A stretch of 64,000 nucleotides of DNA from Streptomyces flavidovirens DSM 40150 (GTDB lineage: Bacteria > Actinomycetota > Actinomycetes > Streptomycetales > Streptomycetaceae). Position 1 is the first letter of the stretch. Each line of letters begins with the position of its first letter. The DNA is taken from positions 337,735 to 401,734 of the forward strand of contig NZ_AUBE01000006.1 in the NCBI RefSeq assembly GCF_000429085.1. The letters run 5' to 3'. Shown piece by piece: positions 7,717 through 17,211 of this stretch. A program made the translations under genes and the position numbers. Under the pieces are notes generated by a model. It did no database searches, was not told where the DNA came from, and was given only the letters and a program-made list of their open reading frames with translations.

Positions 7717-8655
7717 TCAGTAGAGGGTCCAGGTGGACAGCGCGGTGTCGAAGGTCTTGCGGGAGTACTGCCAGTCCCGGTCCCGGCCCTTGGTGTAGAT
7801 CGAGTAGTCGGTGCCGTTCGGCGCGATGTAGCCCTGGTCGATGGCGTGGAGGGTCTCGCCCGTCTGCTTGTCCGTGAACGTGTACTCCCAGATCGCGCCC
7901 GGGCGGCCCTGGAAGGTGTTCCGTTCCAGGCGCAGGCGCCGGAAGTCCTTCTGGTTGACCCTGGCCTTCTTCTCGATGCTGAGGAAGTTGTCGTACGAGG
8001 AGGCGTACGGGGGGTTGGGGACGACGCCGATGAGCAGGTGCTCCATGCCGGTGGAGCCGGAGTAGGTGATCTGGCCGGAGACAGCTTTCGTACGGGACCA
8101 GAGCTCGGGCACGGCGAGGGAGAAGCCGGCGGGGTCGGTCACCGTGCGGAAGCCGGCGGGGGCGTCAGGGGTTGGTGGACCTGGCAGGTCTGATGGGCTT
8201 TGTGGGGCTACCGGTGTGGTCTCCGGGATCTGCTGGGGCGGGGCCGTGGGCGCGGCCGTCGATGGCGCTGATGGTGTCGACTCGGTCGGGTGGTCGCTCG
8301 TGGTCACGACGGGCTTGTCGTTCTGCGACCGGGCCGGGGCGGTGCCGCCGCCGTCGTCGCTGAGCAGCAGCACACCGGCGGTCGCGCCGCCGCCGATGAG
8401 GAAGGCGGCGGTGAGTGTGGCCGCCCAGACGCGGGCGGGGTTCTTACGTGCAGGCGGAGGCCGGGGTCCAGGCGCGGGCACGGGCGCGAGGTGCACGGGG
8501 GGCGGCGGGTTGACGGGGGTGGCCGTCGCCGTCTCCATCGCTTCCAGGGGTACGGGTGGGACGTACTGCGGCTGCGGTCGTTCGTGCCCGCACCTCAGGC
8601 AGTAGCGGGCGTCGTCGGAGACCTCGGTCCCGCAGTGCGGGCAGTGCGGCGGCAT
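7717..8655 (-). CDS. zinc-ribbon single-pass membrane protein
   Basis: 312 aa. The N terminus is a zinc ribbon (CPHCGTEVSDDARYCLRCGH, Cys pairs at about 5-8 and 19-22). A Pro-rich cytoplasmic stretch, one membrane helix (about 76-99), a Pro/Thr/Ser-rich extracellular stalk and a C-terminal globular domain (about 165-312, starting FRTVTDPAGFSLAVPELW) follow. The C-terminal domain resembles domains attached to streptomycete Ser/Thr kinases and zinc-ribbon proteins. A sensor or scaffold role at the membrane is a guess. It is 109 bp upstream of the geranylgeranyl-reductase-family gene, same strand. Confidence 0.75.
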   Translation of the reverse strand: MPPHCPHCGTEVSDDARYCLRCGHERPQPQYVPPVPLEAMETATATPVNPPPPVHLAPVPAPGPRPPPARKNPARVWAATLTAAFLIGGGATAGVLLLSDDGGGTAPARSQNDKPVVTTSDHPTESTPSAPSTAAPTAPPQQIPETTPVAPQSPSDLPGPPTPDAPAGFRTVTDPAGFSLAVPELWSRTKAVSGQITYSGSTGMEHLLIGVVPNPPYASSYDNFLSIEKKARVNQKDFRRLRLERNTFQGRPGAIWEYTFTDKQTGETLHAIDQGYIAPNGTDYSIYTKGRDRDWQYSRKTFDTALSTWTLY

Positions 8656-8751
8656 GGACCCATCTTGCCCGGCGGGCGGGGCGCGTCAACCGGCTTCCGG
8701 GAAGCGGGGGTTGCGGCGCCGGCCGGGGTGCGGCCGGGGAGCCCTTCCTGG

Positions 8752-9612
8752 TCAGCTGCCGAAGAAATCACCCAGGGACGTGGCGAGCGCGTCCGGGGCC
8801 TCTTCGGCCACGTGATGTCCGGAGTCGATTCCGTGGCCGCGCACGTCGGGTGCCCAGTGCTGCCAGATCTTCAGCGGGTCACCGTAGAGGTCTTCGAGGT
8901 CGTCCTGGAGCGACCACAGGATCAGTGCGGGGCAGTTGATCCGCTCGCCGGCCCTCCGGTTGGCTTCTTCGTGGCGCTTGTCGACGGTCAGACCGGCTCG
9001 GTAGTCCTCCAGCATCGCGCGCACCACGTCGGGGTTTCTGGTGGCCTCGCGCCATTCGTCGTAGTTCTCCTGCCCCATGCTCTGCGGATCGCCGCGGTAC
9101 CAGCTGTCCGGGTCGGCGTTGATGACCCGCTCGGGAATGTCCGGCTGGGCGAAGAAGAACCAGTGCCACCATCGCGTCGCGAACTCCCCGGTGATACGGG
9201 ACAGGTGCTCGCTGATGGGCAGGCAGTCGATCAGCGCCACACGGGACACCGAGTCGGGGTGATCGAGGACGAGGCGCAGCGCCACGGCTCCTCCTCGGTC
9301 GTGCCCGGCGAGCAGGAAGCGGTCATGGCCGAGGGAGCGCATCACCGCCAGCATGTCCTGGGCGACCGCGCGTTTGGAATGGGCGGTGTGATCGGCTGTG
9401 GGTGCCGGGCCACGAGAGCGGCCGTATCCCCGCAGGTCGGGGCAGACGACCGTGAAGCCTCGCTCGACCAGCCGCGGGGCGACGCGGTGCCAGGTCGCGG
9501 AGGTCCTGGGGTGGCCGTGCAGCAACAGCACCGGCGGGCCCTCTCCGCCGTAACGGACGAAGATGCTCGCGTCCCGCACCTGAACCAGCTTGGATTCGAA
9601 GTCTTCGAACAT
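8752..9612 (-). CDS. alpha/beta hydrolase, haloacetate (fluoroacetate) dehalogenase-like
   Basis: 286 aa alpha/beta hydrolase. The nucleophile elbow is GHDRGG with Asp105, not Ser, the mark of haloalkane/haloacetate dehalogenases and epoxide hydrolases. The oxyanion HGHPRTS, an acid at about Asp129 (LIDCLP) and His266/267 (DSGHHVAEE) complete the site. The RGYGRS arginine pair and the WHWFF segment match the carboxylate and halide pockets of fluoroacetate dehalogenases. The natural substrate in Streptomyces is unknown; epoxide hydrolysis is the main alternative. Confidence 0.82.
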   Translation of the reverse strand: MFEDFESKLVQVRDASIFVRYGGEGPPVLLLHGHPRTSATWHRVAPRLVERGFTVVCPDLRGYGRSRGPAPTADHTAHSKRAVAQDMLAVMRSLGHDRFLLAGHDRGGAVALRLVLDHPDSVSRVALIDCLPISEHLSRITGEFATRWWHWFFFAQPDIPERVINADPDSWYRGDPQSMGQENYDEWREATRNPDVVRAMLEDYRAGLTVDKRHEEANRRAGERINCPALILWSLQDDLEDLYGDPLKIWQHWAPDVRGHGIDSGHHVAEEAPDALATSLGDFFGS

Positions 9613-9647
9613 CACCCCAGCGTCTCGCACCCCGTGCCGGGAGGGGG

Positions 9648-10559
9648 CTAGAACACCGACAAACCCGTCAGCGTCGTGAAGCGGTCCAGGGCCGCCACGC
9701 CCGTCACCGAGTTGCCGCGCTCGTCCAGGCCCGGGCTCCACACGCACAGCGTGCACCGCCCCGGTACGACCGCCACGATTCCGCCGCCCACGCCGCTCTT
9801 GCCCGGCAGCCCGACCCGGTGGGCGAATTCGCCGGCCGCGTCGTACGTACCGCACGTCAGCATCACCGCGTTGATCTGCTTCGCCTCGCTGCGCGTCAGC
9901 AGCCGGGAGTCGTCCGCGCGCAGCCCGTGGCGGGCGAGGAAGCGCGCCGCCAGGGCGAGGTCCGCGCAGCTCATCTCGATCGCGCACTGCCAGAAGTAGT
10001 GGTCGAGGAGTGTGGGGACGGGGTTGGTGATGTTGCCGTACGACGCCATGAAGTGGGCCAGGGCCGCGTTGCGGTCGCCGTGCGCGGATTCCGACTCCGC
10101 GACCTCCGGGTCGAAGGCCAGGCCGGGGTTGCCGGATTCCTGGCGGAGGAAGTCGAGGAGTTCGCTGCTCGCGTCGCCGGTCAGGGTCTGGAGGCGGTCG
10201 GTGACGACGAGCGCGCCGGCGTTGATGAACGGATTGCGCGGGATGCCGTTCTCATACTCGAGCTGGACCAGGGAGTTGAAGGGGTTGCCGGACGGCTCGC
10301 GGCCGACGTGCTCCCACAGGGAGTCGCCGCCCGTCGCCAGGACCAGCGCCAGCGTGAAGACCTTGGTGATCGACTGGGTGGAGAAGGGGCGCTGCCAGTC
10401 CCCGACTCCGTACACCTTGCCGTCCACATCCGCGATGGCCATGCCGAAGTGGCGCGGGTCGACGGCGGCGAGCGCCGGGATGTACTCGGCGGGTCTGCCG
10501 CTGCCGGCCTGCGGCGCCACGTCCCGCGCGATCCGCTCCAGGACCGACTGGTAGTCCAC
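9648..10559 (-). CDS. glsA: glutaminase A
   Basis: 303 aa, the usual length. Converts L-glutamine to glutamate and ammonia in the cytoplasm. The serine-dependent beta-lactamase-like site is visible: Ser63-x-x-Lys66 (STQSITKVF), NPFINAGAL, and the C-terminal GKSGVGGGIVAVVPG loop. It begins with GTG only 10 bp after the menG stop, so the two genes are probably co-transcribed; this looks like operon sharing rather than a pathway link. Confidence 0.95.
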   Translation of the reverse strand: MDYQSVLERIARDVAPQAGSGRPAEYIPALAAVDPRHFGMAIADVDGKVYGVGDWQRPFSTQSITKVFTLALVLATGGDSLWEHVGREPSGNPFNSLVQLEYENGIPRNPFINAGALVVTDRLQTLTGDASSELLDFLRQESGNPGLAFDPEVAESESAHGDRNAALAHFMASYGNITNPVPTLLDHYFWQCAIEMSCADLALAARFLARHGLRADDSRLLTRSEAKQINAVMLTCGTYDAAGEFAHRVGLPGKSGVGGGIVAVVPGRCTLCVWSPGLDERGNSVTGVAALDRFTTLTGLSVF

Positions 10560-10569
10560 GGGTGGCTCT

Positions 10570-11265
10570 CTACTGCGGCTTCGTGCCGCGGTGCAGTGCT
10601 ACGACGCCACCCGTCAGGTTGCGCCAGGCCACCTTCGACCAGCCTGCCCGCTGGAGCCGGGTCGCCAGTGCCGCCTGGTCGGGCCACGCGCGGATGGACT
10701 CGGCGAGGTAGACGTACGCGTCCGGGTTGCTGGAGACGGCCCGCGCGACCGGCGGCAGCGCGCGCATCAGGTACTCGGTGTAGACGGTGCGGAACGGGGC
10801 CCACGTCGGGTGCGAGAACTCGCAGATCACGACCCGGCCGCCGGGCTTGGTGACCCGGTACAGCTCACGCAGCGCCGCGTCCGTGTCCTGCACGTTGCGC
10901 AGGCCGAACGAGATCGTCACCGCGTCGAACACGTCGTCGCGGAACGGCAGCTTCGTCGCGTCACCGGCGGTCAGCGGCAGGTGCGGGTGGCGCTTCTTGC
11001 CCTCGCGCAGCATGCCGAGCGAGAAGTCGCAGGGGACGACGTACGCACCGGTGGCGGCGAAGGGAAGGGAGGAGGTGGCCGTACCCGCCGCGAGGTCGAG
11101 GACCTTCTGCGCGGGGCGCGCGTTCACGGCCTTGGCGACCTCCTTGCGCCACACCCGGTCCTGGCCGAGCGAGAGGACGTCGTTGGTGAGGTCGTAGTTC
11201 GCCGCCACGTCGTCGAACATCGACGCGACTTCGTGCGGCTGCTTGTTCAGGGATGCGCGGGTCAT
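10570..11265 (-). CDS. menG: demethylmenaquinone methyltransferase
   Basis: 231 aa class I SAM methyltransferase of the UbiE/MenG family. The SAM motif [10 protein letters not shown] (55-64), the acidic loop [12 protein letters not shown] and the UbiE signature SFGLRNVQD are present. It methylates demethylmenaquinone to menaquinone, the last step after MqnP/MqnL prenylation and decarboxylation encoded about 20 kb away. The missing ubiquinone pathway and the nearby mqn genes make MenG rather than UbiE activity clear. It heads the menG-glsA pair and lies 84 bp downstream of an imidazolonepropionase-like gene. Confidence 0.95.
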   Translation of the reverse strand: MTRASLNKQPHEVASMFDDVAANYDLTNDVLSLGQDRVWRKEVAKAVNARPAQKVLDLAAGTATSSLPFAATGAYVVPCDFSLGMLREGKKRHPHLPLTAGDATKLPFRDDVFDAVTISFGLRNVQDTDAALRELYRVTKPGGRVVICEFSHPTWAPFRTVYTEYLMRALPPVARAVSSNPDAYVYLAESIRAWPDQAALATRLQRAGWSKVAWRNLTGGVVALHRGTKPQ

Positions 11266-11349
11266 GCTCCGTATTCAAGCAGTACGTCCCGAAGCCGGGA
11301 TCAGCGGAATCCACCCTCGACCCGCCCCGTGATCACACCGGCTCCGCGC

Positions 11350-11946
11350 TCATACCCGCCCGCGGTACACCAGCCGTCCGTCCAGGGCGGTGACCAGGCA
11401 CGGCCCGTCACCCTTCTCCCCCGCGAATACGGCGAAGTCCGCGACGCCGGAGGGGGTGAGCACGCGTGGCCGCGCCGTGACCGGGGCGTCCGGCGTGCTC
11501 TCGTACCACCGGATGCCGGACCGCTCGACGGCCGTGCGCACCTCGGGCCGGGTGAACGGCCCGGCGAGCACGGTCGTGCCGCGCGCCAGCAGCCGCTGCA
11601 CGCCGCGCCGGGCGCTGGCGCCCCACCGCGCGGCGGTCATGTCGAGCGCGTCCAGGGCGGCGCCGGTCAGGGGCTCGGTGCCGAGGGCGCCGGCCTCGCG
11701 GGGGTCGGGCCAGTAGGCGGCGTCGAGGAGCGCGGCGGCGTCCGGCTCGTACCGGCCGGGCGTCAGCAGCCCGGCCCACTCGCGGACGCGGGCCCGGTCG
11801 CCGTACGCGGCGTACAGCTCCTCGTACGGGCCGATGGCGGCGAAGCGCCGGCCGTCCACGACGACCGCGTGCCCGGTGTCCGTCCGCTCCTCGTCGGGAT
11901 GATCCGCGAAGGGACGGACGCCGAGCACCCGGTGAATCGTCAGCAC
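11350..11946 (-). CDS. imidazolonepropionase-like domain protein (small, uncharacterised)
   Basis: 198 aa, starting at GTG 11946 with AGGAG four bases upstream. The N terminus (MLTIHRVLGVRPFAD ... HAVVVDGRRFAAIG) and the C-terminal LVTALDGRLVYRGRV resemble the outer beta-sandwich of amidohydrolases, but the metal-binding HxH barrel is absent, so hydrolase activity is unlikely. The short form recurs near mqnC in Streptomyces. A link to menaquinone synthesis is suggested only by position: it is the next gene after mqnC, separated by a decamer repeat array. Confidence 0.65.
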   Translation of the reverse strand: MLTIHRVLGVRPFADHPDEERTDTGHAVVVDGRRFAAIGPYEELYAAYGDRARVREWAGLLTPGRYEPDAAALLDAAYWPDPREAGALGTEPLTGAALDALDMTAARWGASARRGVQRLLARGTTVLAGPFTRPEVRTAVERSGIRWYESTPDAPVTARPRVLTPSGVADFAVFAGEKGDGPCLVTALDGRLVYRGRV

Positions 11947-11955
11947 GAGGCTCCT

Positions 11956-12016
11956 AGTTGGGGCTGGTTGGTGCTGGTCGGCGCCAGTTGGAGGCTAGTT
12001 GGTGCTAGTTGGTGCT
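11956..12016. repeat. six tandem decamers spanning the mqnC stop codon
   Basis: Copies at 11956-65, 11966-75, 11976-85, 11986-96 (11 bp), 11997-12006 and 12007-16 follow the consensus AGTTGGTGCT. The last two are identical, the others differ by one to four bases. The array covers the last codons and stop of mqnC and the spacer before the next gene's ribosome site. Ten is not a multiple of three, so a copy-number change could alter the mqnC C terminus and the spacing to the next gene. Confidence 0.85.
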
Positions 12017-13201
12017 GAGGATCTTCAGCTCGGGGTGCGCGGTGCCGCCCTCGATGGCCGTCGACGAGAGGTGGGAGACCACGTGGTCGTGGACCGGGTC
12101 GTTCGCCGGGTCGTCGTGCACGACGATGTGCTCGTACGTCGTCGCGCGCTGCGCGGGCACGCGCCCCGCCTTGCGGATGAGATCGATGATCTCCATCCGG
12201 TTCGAGCGGTGCTTGGCCCCGGCGGACGAGACGACGTTCTCCTCCAGCATGATCGACCCCAGGTCGTCCGCGCCGTAGTGCAGCGACAACTGGCCGACCT
12301 CCTTGCCGACCGTCAGCCAGGAGCCCTGGATGTGCGCGACGTTGTCGAGGAAGAGGCGGGCGACGGCGATGAGACGCAGGTACTCGAAGAGCGTGGCCTG
12401 CGTACGGCCCTTCAGCGCGTTGTTCTGCGGCTGGTAGGTGTACGGGATGAAGGCGCGGAAGCCGCCCGTCCGGTCCTGTACGTCGCGGATCATCCGCAGG
12501 TGCTCGATGCGCTCGGCGTTGGTCTCACCCGTACCCATGAGCATCGTCGACGTCGACTCGACCCCCAGCCGGTGCGCCAGCTCCATGATCTCCAGCCAGC
12601 GCTCGCCGGACTCCTTGAGCGGCGCGATGGCCTTGCGCGGCCGCTCGGGCAGCAGCTCGGCGCCGGCACCGGCGAAGGAGTCGAGACCGGCGGCGTGGAT
12701 ACGGCGGATGGCTTCCTCGGCGCTCACGCCCGAGATGCGGGCCATGTGCTCGACCTCGGAGGCACCGAGGGAGTGGATGACGAGCTGGGGGTACGCCGCC
12801 TTGATCGCGGCGAAGTGCTCCTCGTAGTACTCGACGCCGTAGTCCGGGTGGTGTCCGCCCTGGAACATGATCTGCGTACCGCCGAGCTCGACGGTCTCCG
12901 CGCAGCGGCGCAGGATGTCGTCGAGGTCGCGGGTCCACACCTTGTCGCTCTTGGGCGCGGCGTAGAAGGCACAGAACTTGCACGCGGTGACGCACGAGTT
13001 CGTGTAGTTGATGTTCCGCTCGATGATGTACGTCGCGATGTGCTCCGTACCGGCGTAGCGGCGGCGGCGCACGGCGTCGGCGGCCTGGCCGAGAGCGTGC
13101 AGCGGCGCGTGGCGGTAGAGCTCCAGCGCCTCTTCCGGGGTGATCCGCCCACCCTCAGCGGCGCGGTCGAGGACGGCTGTGAGGTCGGCCTTCTCAGTCA
13201 C
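12005..13201 (-). CDS. mqnC: cyclic dehypoxanthinyl futalosine synthase
   Basis: 398 aa radical-SAM enzyme. Cys70-x3-Cys74-x2-Cys77 (CVTACKFCAF) binds the [4Fe-4S] cluster. It cyclises dehypoxanthine futalosine to the spiro intermediate that MqnD turns into 1,4-dihydroxy-6-naphthoate. MqnE and MqnC are related; length, GGTQIMFQGGHHPDYG and SWLTVGKEVGQLSLHYGADD fit MqnC. The GTG at 13201 has GGGA eight bases upstream and gives the family length; earlier starts add a non-homologous leader. Confidence 0.95.
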   Translation of the reverse strand: MTEKADLTAVLDRAAEGGRITPEEALELYRHAPLHALGQAADAVRRRRYAGTEHIATYIIERNINYTNSCVTACKFCAFYAAPKSDKVWTRDLDDILRRCAETVELGGTQIMFQGGHHPDYGVEYYEEHFAAIKAAYPQLVIHSLGASEVEHMARISGVSAEEAIRRIHAAGLDSFAGAGAELLPERPRKAIAPLKESGERWLEIMELAHRLGVESTSTMLMGTGETNAERIEHLRMIRDVQDRTGGFRAFIPYTYQPQNNALKGRTQATLFEYLRLIAVARLFLDNVAHIQGSWLTVGKEVGQLSLHYGADDLGSIMLEENVVSSAGAKHRSNRMEIIDLIRKAGRVPAQRATTYEHIVVHDDPANDPVHDHVVSHLSSTAIEGGTAHPELKILSTN

Positions 13202-13328
13202 CGGAGTTGTCCCTTTCGGCAGGGTGTGGACGGACCGGCCCAGCCTACGCCAGCCCCTCGGGTGAGCTTCGGGCACCCGGTTGACGTACAGGTGGCGACC
13301 GGGTCGCGCATCACCGTACGCTCGCCGT

Positions 13329-13577
13329 ATGGCCGACACAGCACGCGTCACCATCACGCTCCCTGCCGCTCAGGTTGAAGCGCTCAAACAGATCACCGAC
13401 AACGTCTCCGGTTACGTCGCGGACGCGGTCGCCCGGCGGCTCCGCGGCGAGCTGATCGACCAGGAGCTGGAACGCCATCAGGAGGAGCACGGCGAGTTCA
13501 CCGAGGAGGAACTTGCCAAGGCTCGCGCCGAGATCTACGGCAAAGCCCTTCCCGAAGCGGGGTCGGTTGCCGCGTGA
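13329..13577 (+). CDS. antitoxin of a VapBC-type pair
   Basis: 82 aa. The N-terminal ARVTITLPAAQVEALKQI followed by a helix pair looks like a ribbon-helix-helix DNA-binding antitoxin; the acidic, helical second half (IDQELERHQEEHGEFTEEEL) would wrap the toxin. Its stop overlaps the GTG of the PIN-domain gene, the usual antitoxin-first arrangement that also allows autoregulation. Confidence 0.75.
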   Translation: MADTARVTITLPAAQVEALKQITDNVSGYVADAVARRLRGELIDQELERHQEEHGEFTEEELAKARAEIYGKALPEAGSVAA

Positions 13578-13978
13578 CCGAAAGTTACTTCCGGACGATC
13601 GTGCTCGACAGCGAAGGCCTCTCTGGCTGGCTCGCCGACGATCGCCGGATCAGCACCATGATCAAGGTGTTCCGAGAGGCGGAGGCTGATCTCGTGATCA
13701 GCGCCGCCACCATCATCGAAGCCAGCCATGGCAAGACCAACACGGCAAGACTCAACTGGTTGCTGTCCCGCATCGGGATTCAACCCGTCACCGAGCAGGC
13801 ATCCCGAGCAGCAGCCAAGCTCCTCAAGGACACAAACCTGCACGGCCACAAGTACGCCATCGACGCGATGGTCGCCGAAGTGGCCCTGCGCCAGCCGGGA
13901 CCGGTCGCCATGCTGACCTCGGACACCGACGACATGCGCAAGCTCTGCGGACGCGCCGTACACCTGGTCGGCATCTGA
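13574..13978 (+). CDS. PIN-domain toxin, VapC family
   Basis: 134 aa, normal for VapC ribonucleases. The acidic metal site is present: Asp12 (VLDSEGLSGW), Glu49 (TIIEASH), Asp97 (YAIDAMVAEVA) and Asp117/119 (TSDTDDMRKL). VapC toxins cut tRNA or rRNA when freed from antitoxin; the target here cannot be read from sequence. It starts at GTG 13574, overlapping the antitoxin stop, and a hairpin closes the operon directly after its stop codon. Confidence 0.85.
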   Translation: MTESYFRTIVLDSEGLSGWLADDRRISTMIKVFREAEADLVISAATIIEASHGKTNTARLNWLLSRIGIQPVTEQASRAAAKLLKDTNLHGHKYAIDAMVAEVALRQPGPVAMLTSDTDDMRKLCGRAVHLVGI

Positions 13979-14014
13979 CCGGCGCCCGGTCCGCCGCGTC
14001 GGACCGGGCGCCGG
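13979..14014. terminator. 14-bp hairpin between vapC and the kinase gene
   Basis: Arms 13979-13992 and 14001-14014 are complementary over 14 GC-rich bp with an 8-base loop. It begins at the base after the vapC stop and sits between convergent genes. Confidence 0.75.
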
Positions 14015-14037
14015 TCCGCCGGCAGCGGGGGCCGCTG

Positions 14038-15681
14038 TCAGCGGCCCAGCCGGCGCAGTGAGCCGGCCGGGTTCCCGGTGCCCGCGCCCTTGGCCCTGAC
14101 GGTCAGCGTGCCGTCCTTCTCCAGCGTGTACGTGACCTGAACGGTGCCGCTCGCGCAGCCCGGCGTGGAGGGGCGGGCGGGGTCGGCGCGGTCGGTGATG
14201 CGGAGCCGGTTCGCCGTGGCGGAGTCCAGTTCGCCCAGGCCGTTGCACCGGAGCGGGCCGAAGGTGTTCGTCGTACGGGCCACGGCGTCGCCCGGCACCC
14301 CTGCGCTGATCTTGACGGAGTACTGGCTGGCCACACCGCCCGCCGTGACGCTTCCCTCCCACGTGCCGGTGAAGGCCTTGGGCACACCGGGCGGCGTGGC
14401 GGGCGCCGCGTCGTAACCGCCGCCTTCGTCGCCGGTGTCGGTGTTGTCACCGCCCAGTCCGCTCAGGTAGACGGAGCCGCCCACCGTCGCGACCGCCAGC
14501 GCGCCCGCGACGGCGAGGACCACCGTGCAGCTCCTGCGGCGGCCGCACCCCCGGTCGCCGGGGGTGTTCTCGGTGGTCAGCGAGAGCGAGAGGCGGCCCG
14601 CCGGATCGGTGGCCATCGCGGTCGCGTCCCCGCGCGGCTCCGGTACGACGGGCACAGGCGCAGGCACGGGCACGGGCCCGGCGGCCCCGCTGCCGAACAG
14701 CGCCGGCGGCGGCCCGAACGCGCCCACCGCCGGGCTGCTGAACGGCACAGGCCCCGACAACCCCGGCGGCGCCGAAGCCGGTTCCAGGTCGAGCAGCCGC
14801 ACCGCCGCCCGGCCGGCCCGCTCGACCAGCGGACCCGGCAGCCACCCCGCCGCCACCAGCCGCGCGGCCCCGCCCGGCGCCAGCCGCCGCGCCACCTCGC
14901 CGGGGGACGGCCGGTCCGCCGCCTCCTTCGCGAGGCACGCGGCGACCACCTCGCGCAACTCGCCGTCCAGCGCGTCCAGCCCGTCCAGCCGCGGCTCCTC
15001 GTGCACCACCTTGTAGAGCAGTGCCGCCGAGGAGTCGCCGGGGAACGGCGCCTCGCCCAGCGCGGCGTACGCCAGCACCGCACCCAGCGAGAAGACGTCG
15101 GCCGCCCCCGTCACGTCCTTGCTGAGGATCTGCTCGGGCGACATGTAGCCGGGCGAGCCGATGGACACGCCGGTGGAGGTGAGCGACGTGGTGCCGTCGG
15201 TGGCGCGCGCGATGCCGAAGTCGATCAGCCGGGGCCCGTCGAGCGTCAGCATGACGTTCGACGGCTTGACGTCCCGGTGTACGAGACCGAGCCCGTGCAC
15301 CGCCGTCAGCGCCTCCGCGAGCCCCGCACCCAGTGCCCGTACCGCGTACGCGGGCAGCGGCCCGGCGTCGGCGACGGCCTCGGTCAGCGTCGGCCCGGCG
15401 ACGTACCCGGTGGCCACCCACGGCACGGTGGCGTCCGGGTCCGCGTCCAGCACGGGCGCCGTCCAGTCCCCGCCCACCCGCCGGGCCGCCGCCACCTCGC
15501 GCCGGAAGCGGGCCCGGAACTCGTCGTCGAGCGCGTAGTGCGGGTGCGCGACCTTGACCGCGACCGTACGGCCGCCCGCGCTGCGCCCGAGATAGACGCG
15601 GCCCATGCCGCCCGCCCCGAGCCTGCCGAGGATCCGGTACGCGCCGACGGTCTGCGGGTCCCCCGCGTCGAGCGGCTGCAT
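14038..15681 (-). CDS. membrane Ser/Thr protein kinase (PknB-like) with extracellular domain
   Basis: 547 aa. The kinase domain (about 12-275) is complete: glycine loop [12 protein letters not shown], Lys43 (VAVKVA), HRDVKPSN (catalytic Asp137) and DFG at 154-156, with the [10 protein letters not shown] activation segment. A Pro/Ala-rich juxtamembrane stretch, one helix (about 385-407) and an external beta-rich domain (about 430-547, [20 protein letters not shown]) follow. The external domain is not PASTA, so the signal is unlikely to be muropeptide; a small-ligand sensor is possible. The ATG at 15681 has GGAGG upstream; 15708 is the longer alternative. Transcribed away from mqnA's end with 79 bp between. 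Confidence 0.9.
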   Translation of the reverse strand: MQPLDAGDPQTVGAYRILGRLGAGGMGRVYLGRSAGGRTVAVKVAHPHYALDDEFRARFRREVAAARRVGGDWTAPVLDADPDATVPWVATGYVAGPTLTEAVADAGPLPAYAVRALGAGLAEALTAVHGLGLVHRDVKPSNVMLTLDGPRLIDFGIARATDGTTSLTSTGVSIGSPGYMSPEQILSKDVTGAADVFSLGAVLAYAALGEAPFPGDSSAALLYKVVHEEPRLDGLDALDGELREVVAACLAKEAADRPSPGEVARRLAPGGAARLVAAGWLPGPLVERAGRAAVRLLDLEPASAPPGLSGPVPFSSPAVGAFGPPPALFGSGAAGPVPVPAPVPVVPEPRGDATAMATDPAGRLSLSLTTENTPGDRGCGRRRSCTVVLAVAGALAVATVGGSVYLSGLGGDNTDTGDEGGGYDAAPATPPGVPKAFTGTWEGSVTAGGVASQYSVKISAGVPGDAVARTTNTFGPLRCNGLGELDSATANRLRITDRADPARPSTPGCASGTVQVTYTLEKDGTLTVRAKGAGTGNPAGSLRRLGR

Positions 15682-15760
15682 GGCCTCGTCCTCCCCCGTA
15701 CTGCCCACTGTCGGCTCCGCCCGGTGCTCGCGGTCGCCAGCAGCCTAGGGGGCGCCCCGC

Positions 15761-16633
<873 letters not shown>

Positions 16634-16813
16634 CTAGACCCGTCCGTGACCGGGGCCGACGCCGGGGCGGCCAGGGCGAATCGGTGACCTCGGAAAGGCC
16701 TGCGGATGGACGCCGTCAAACTTCCGGGTGACGTGATCTTTCCCTCTTCCACTCTCCTCAAAGTGCGTGCTACGCTCGCCGCAAGTTGCAGTTTGGTTTC
16801 CCTTGCAGTACAG

Positions 16814-16841
16814 AGCCTGCGGAGCATGTGACCCGCAGGCT
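16814..16841 (+). promoter_or_regulatory. attenuator-like hairpin in the cold-shock gene leader
   Basis: Arms 16814-16822 and 16833-16841 pair perfectly over 9 bp around a 10-base loop and are followed by TTTT, so the element looks like an intrinsic terminator placed 67 bp before the start codon. The rest of the leader is AT-richer than its surroundings. Cold-shock leaders often refold with temperature, so this may be a thermosensor or attenuator. Confidence 0.5.
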
Positions 16842-16907
16842 TTTGTAGTTTTCAGACTTCTTTGCAGGTTCTGGAGCAGGGCAACCCTTTGGCCCATAGG
16901 AGGGCTT

Positions 16908-17111
16908 ATGGCTACCGGAACCGTCAAGTGGTTCAACGCTGAAAAGGGCTTCGGCTTCATCGCCCAGGACGGCGGCGGCCCGGATGTCTTCGTCCACTAC
17001 TCCGCGATCAACGCGTCTGGTTTCCGCTCGCTCGAGGAGAACCAGCAGGTGAACTTCGACGTCACGCAGGGCCCCAAGGGCCCGCAGGCGGAGAACGTCA
17101 CCCCGGTCTAG
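16908..17111 (+). CDS. cold-shock protein, CspA family
   Basis: 67 aa single cold-shock (OB-fold) domain. The RNA-binding motifs RNP1 (KGFGFIAQ) and RNP2 (VFVHYSAI) are intact. It binds single-stranded RNA/DNA and melts secondary structure at low temperature; streptomycetes have several copies, some constitutive. The ribosome site AGGAGGG seven bases before the ATG is near-perfect, predicting very strong translation. Preceded by a long leader with a hairpin, and ended by a 13-bp terminator. Confidence 0.95.
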   Translation: MATGTVKWFNAEKGFGFIAQDGGGPDVFVHYSAINASGFRSLEENQQVNFDVTQGPKGPQAENVTPV

Positions 17112-17153
17112 TTGCCCGGGCCGACTGATCGCGGTCGGAATACGCAGTACCAA

Positions 17154-17183
17154 GGAGCCCCGTTCCGTCAGGAACGGGGCTCC
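17154..17183. terminator. 13-bp hairpin after the cold-shock gene
   Basis: Arms 17154-17166 and 17171-17183, perfectly paired, with a GTCA tetraloop. It lies between convergent genes and can serve both. Confidence 0.85.
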
Positions 17184-17211
17184 TGCCTGTGGTGGGCGGC
17201 GGGTACCCCGC

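Noticed and set aside
6288..7877. Long open frame opposite the geranylgeranyl reductase-family gene
   Set aside because: It mirrors the codon pattern of the real gene on the other strand and has no homology, as expected in very GC-rich DNA; similar shadows occur opposite many genes here.
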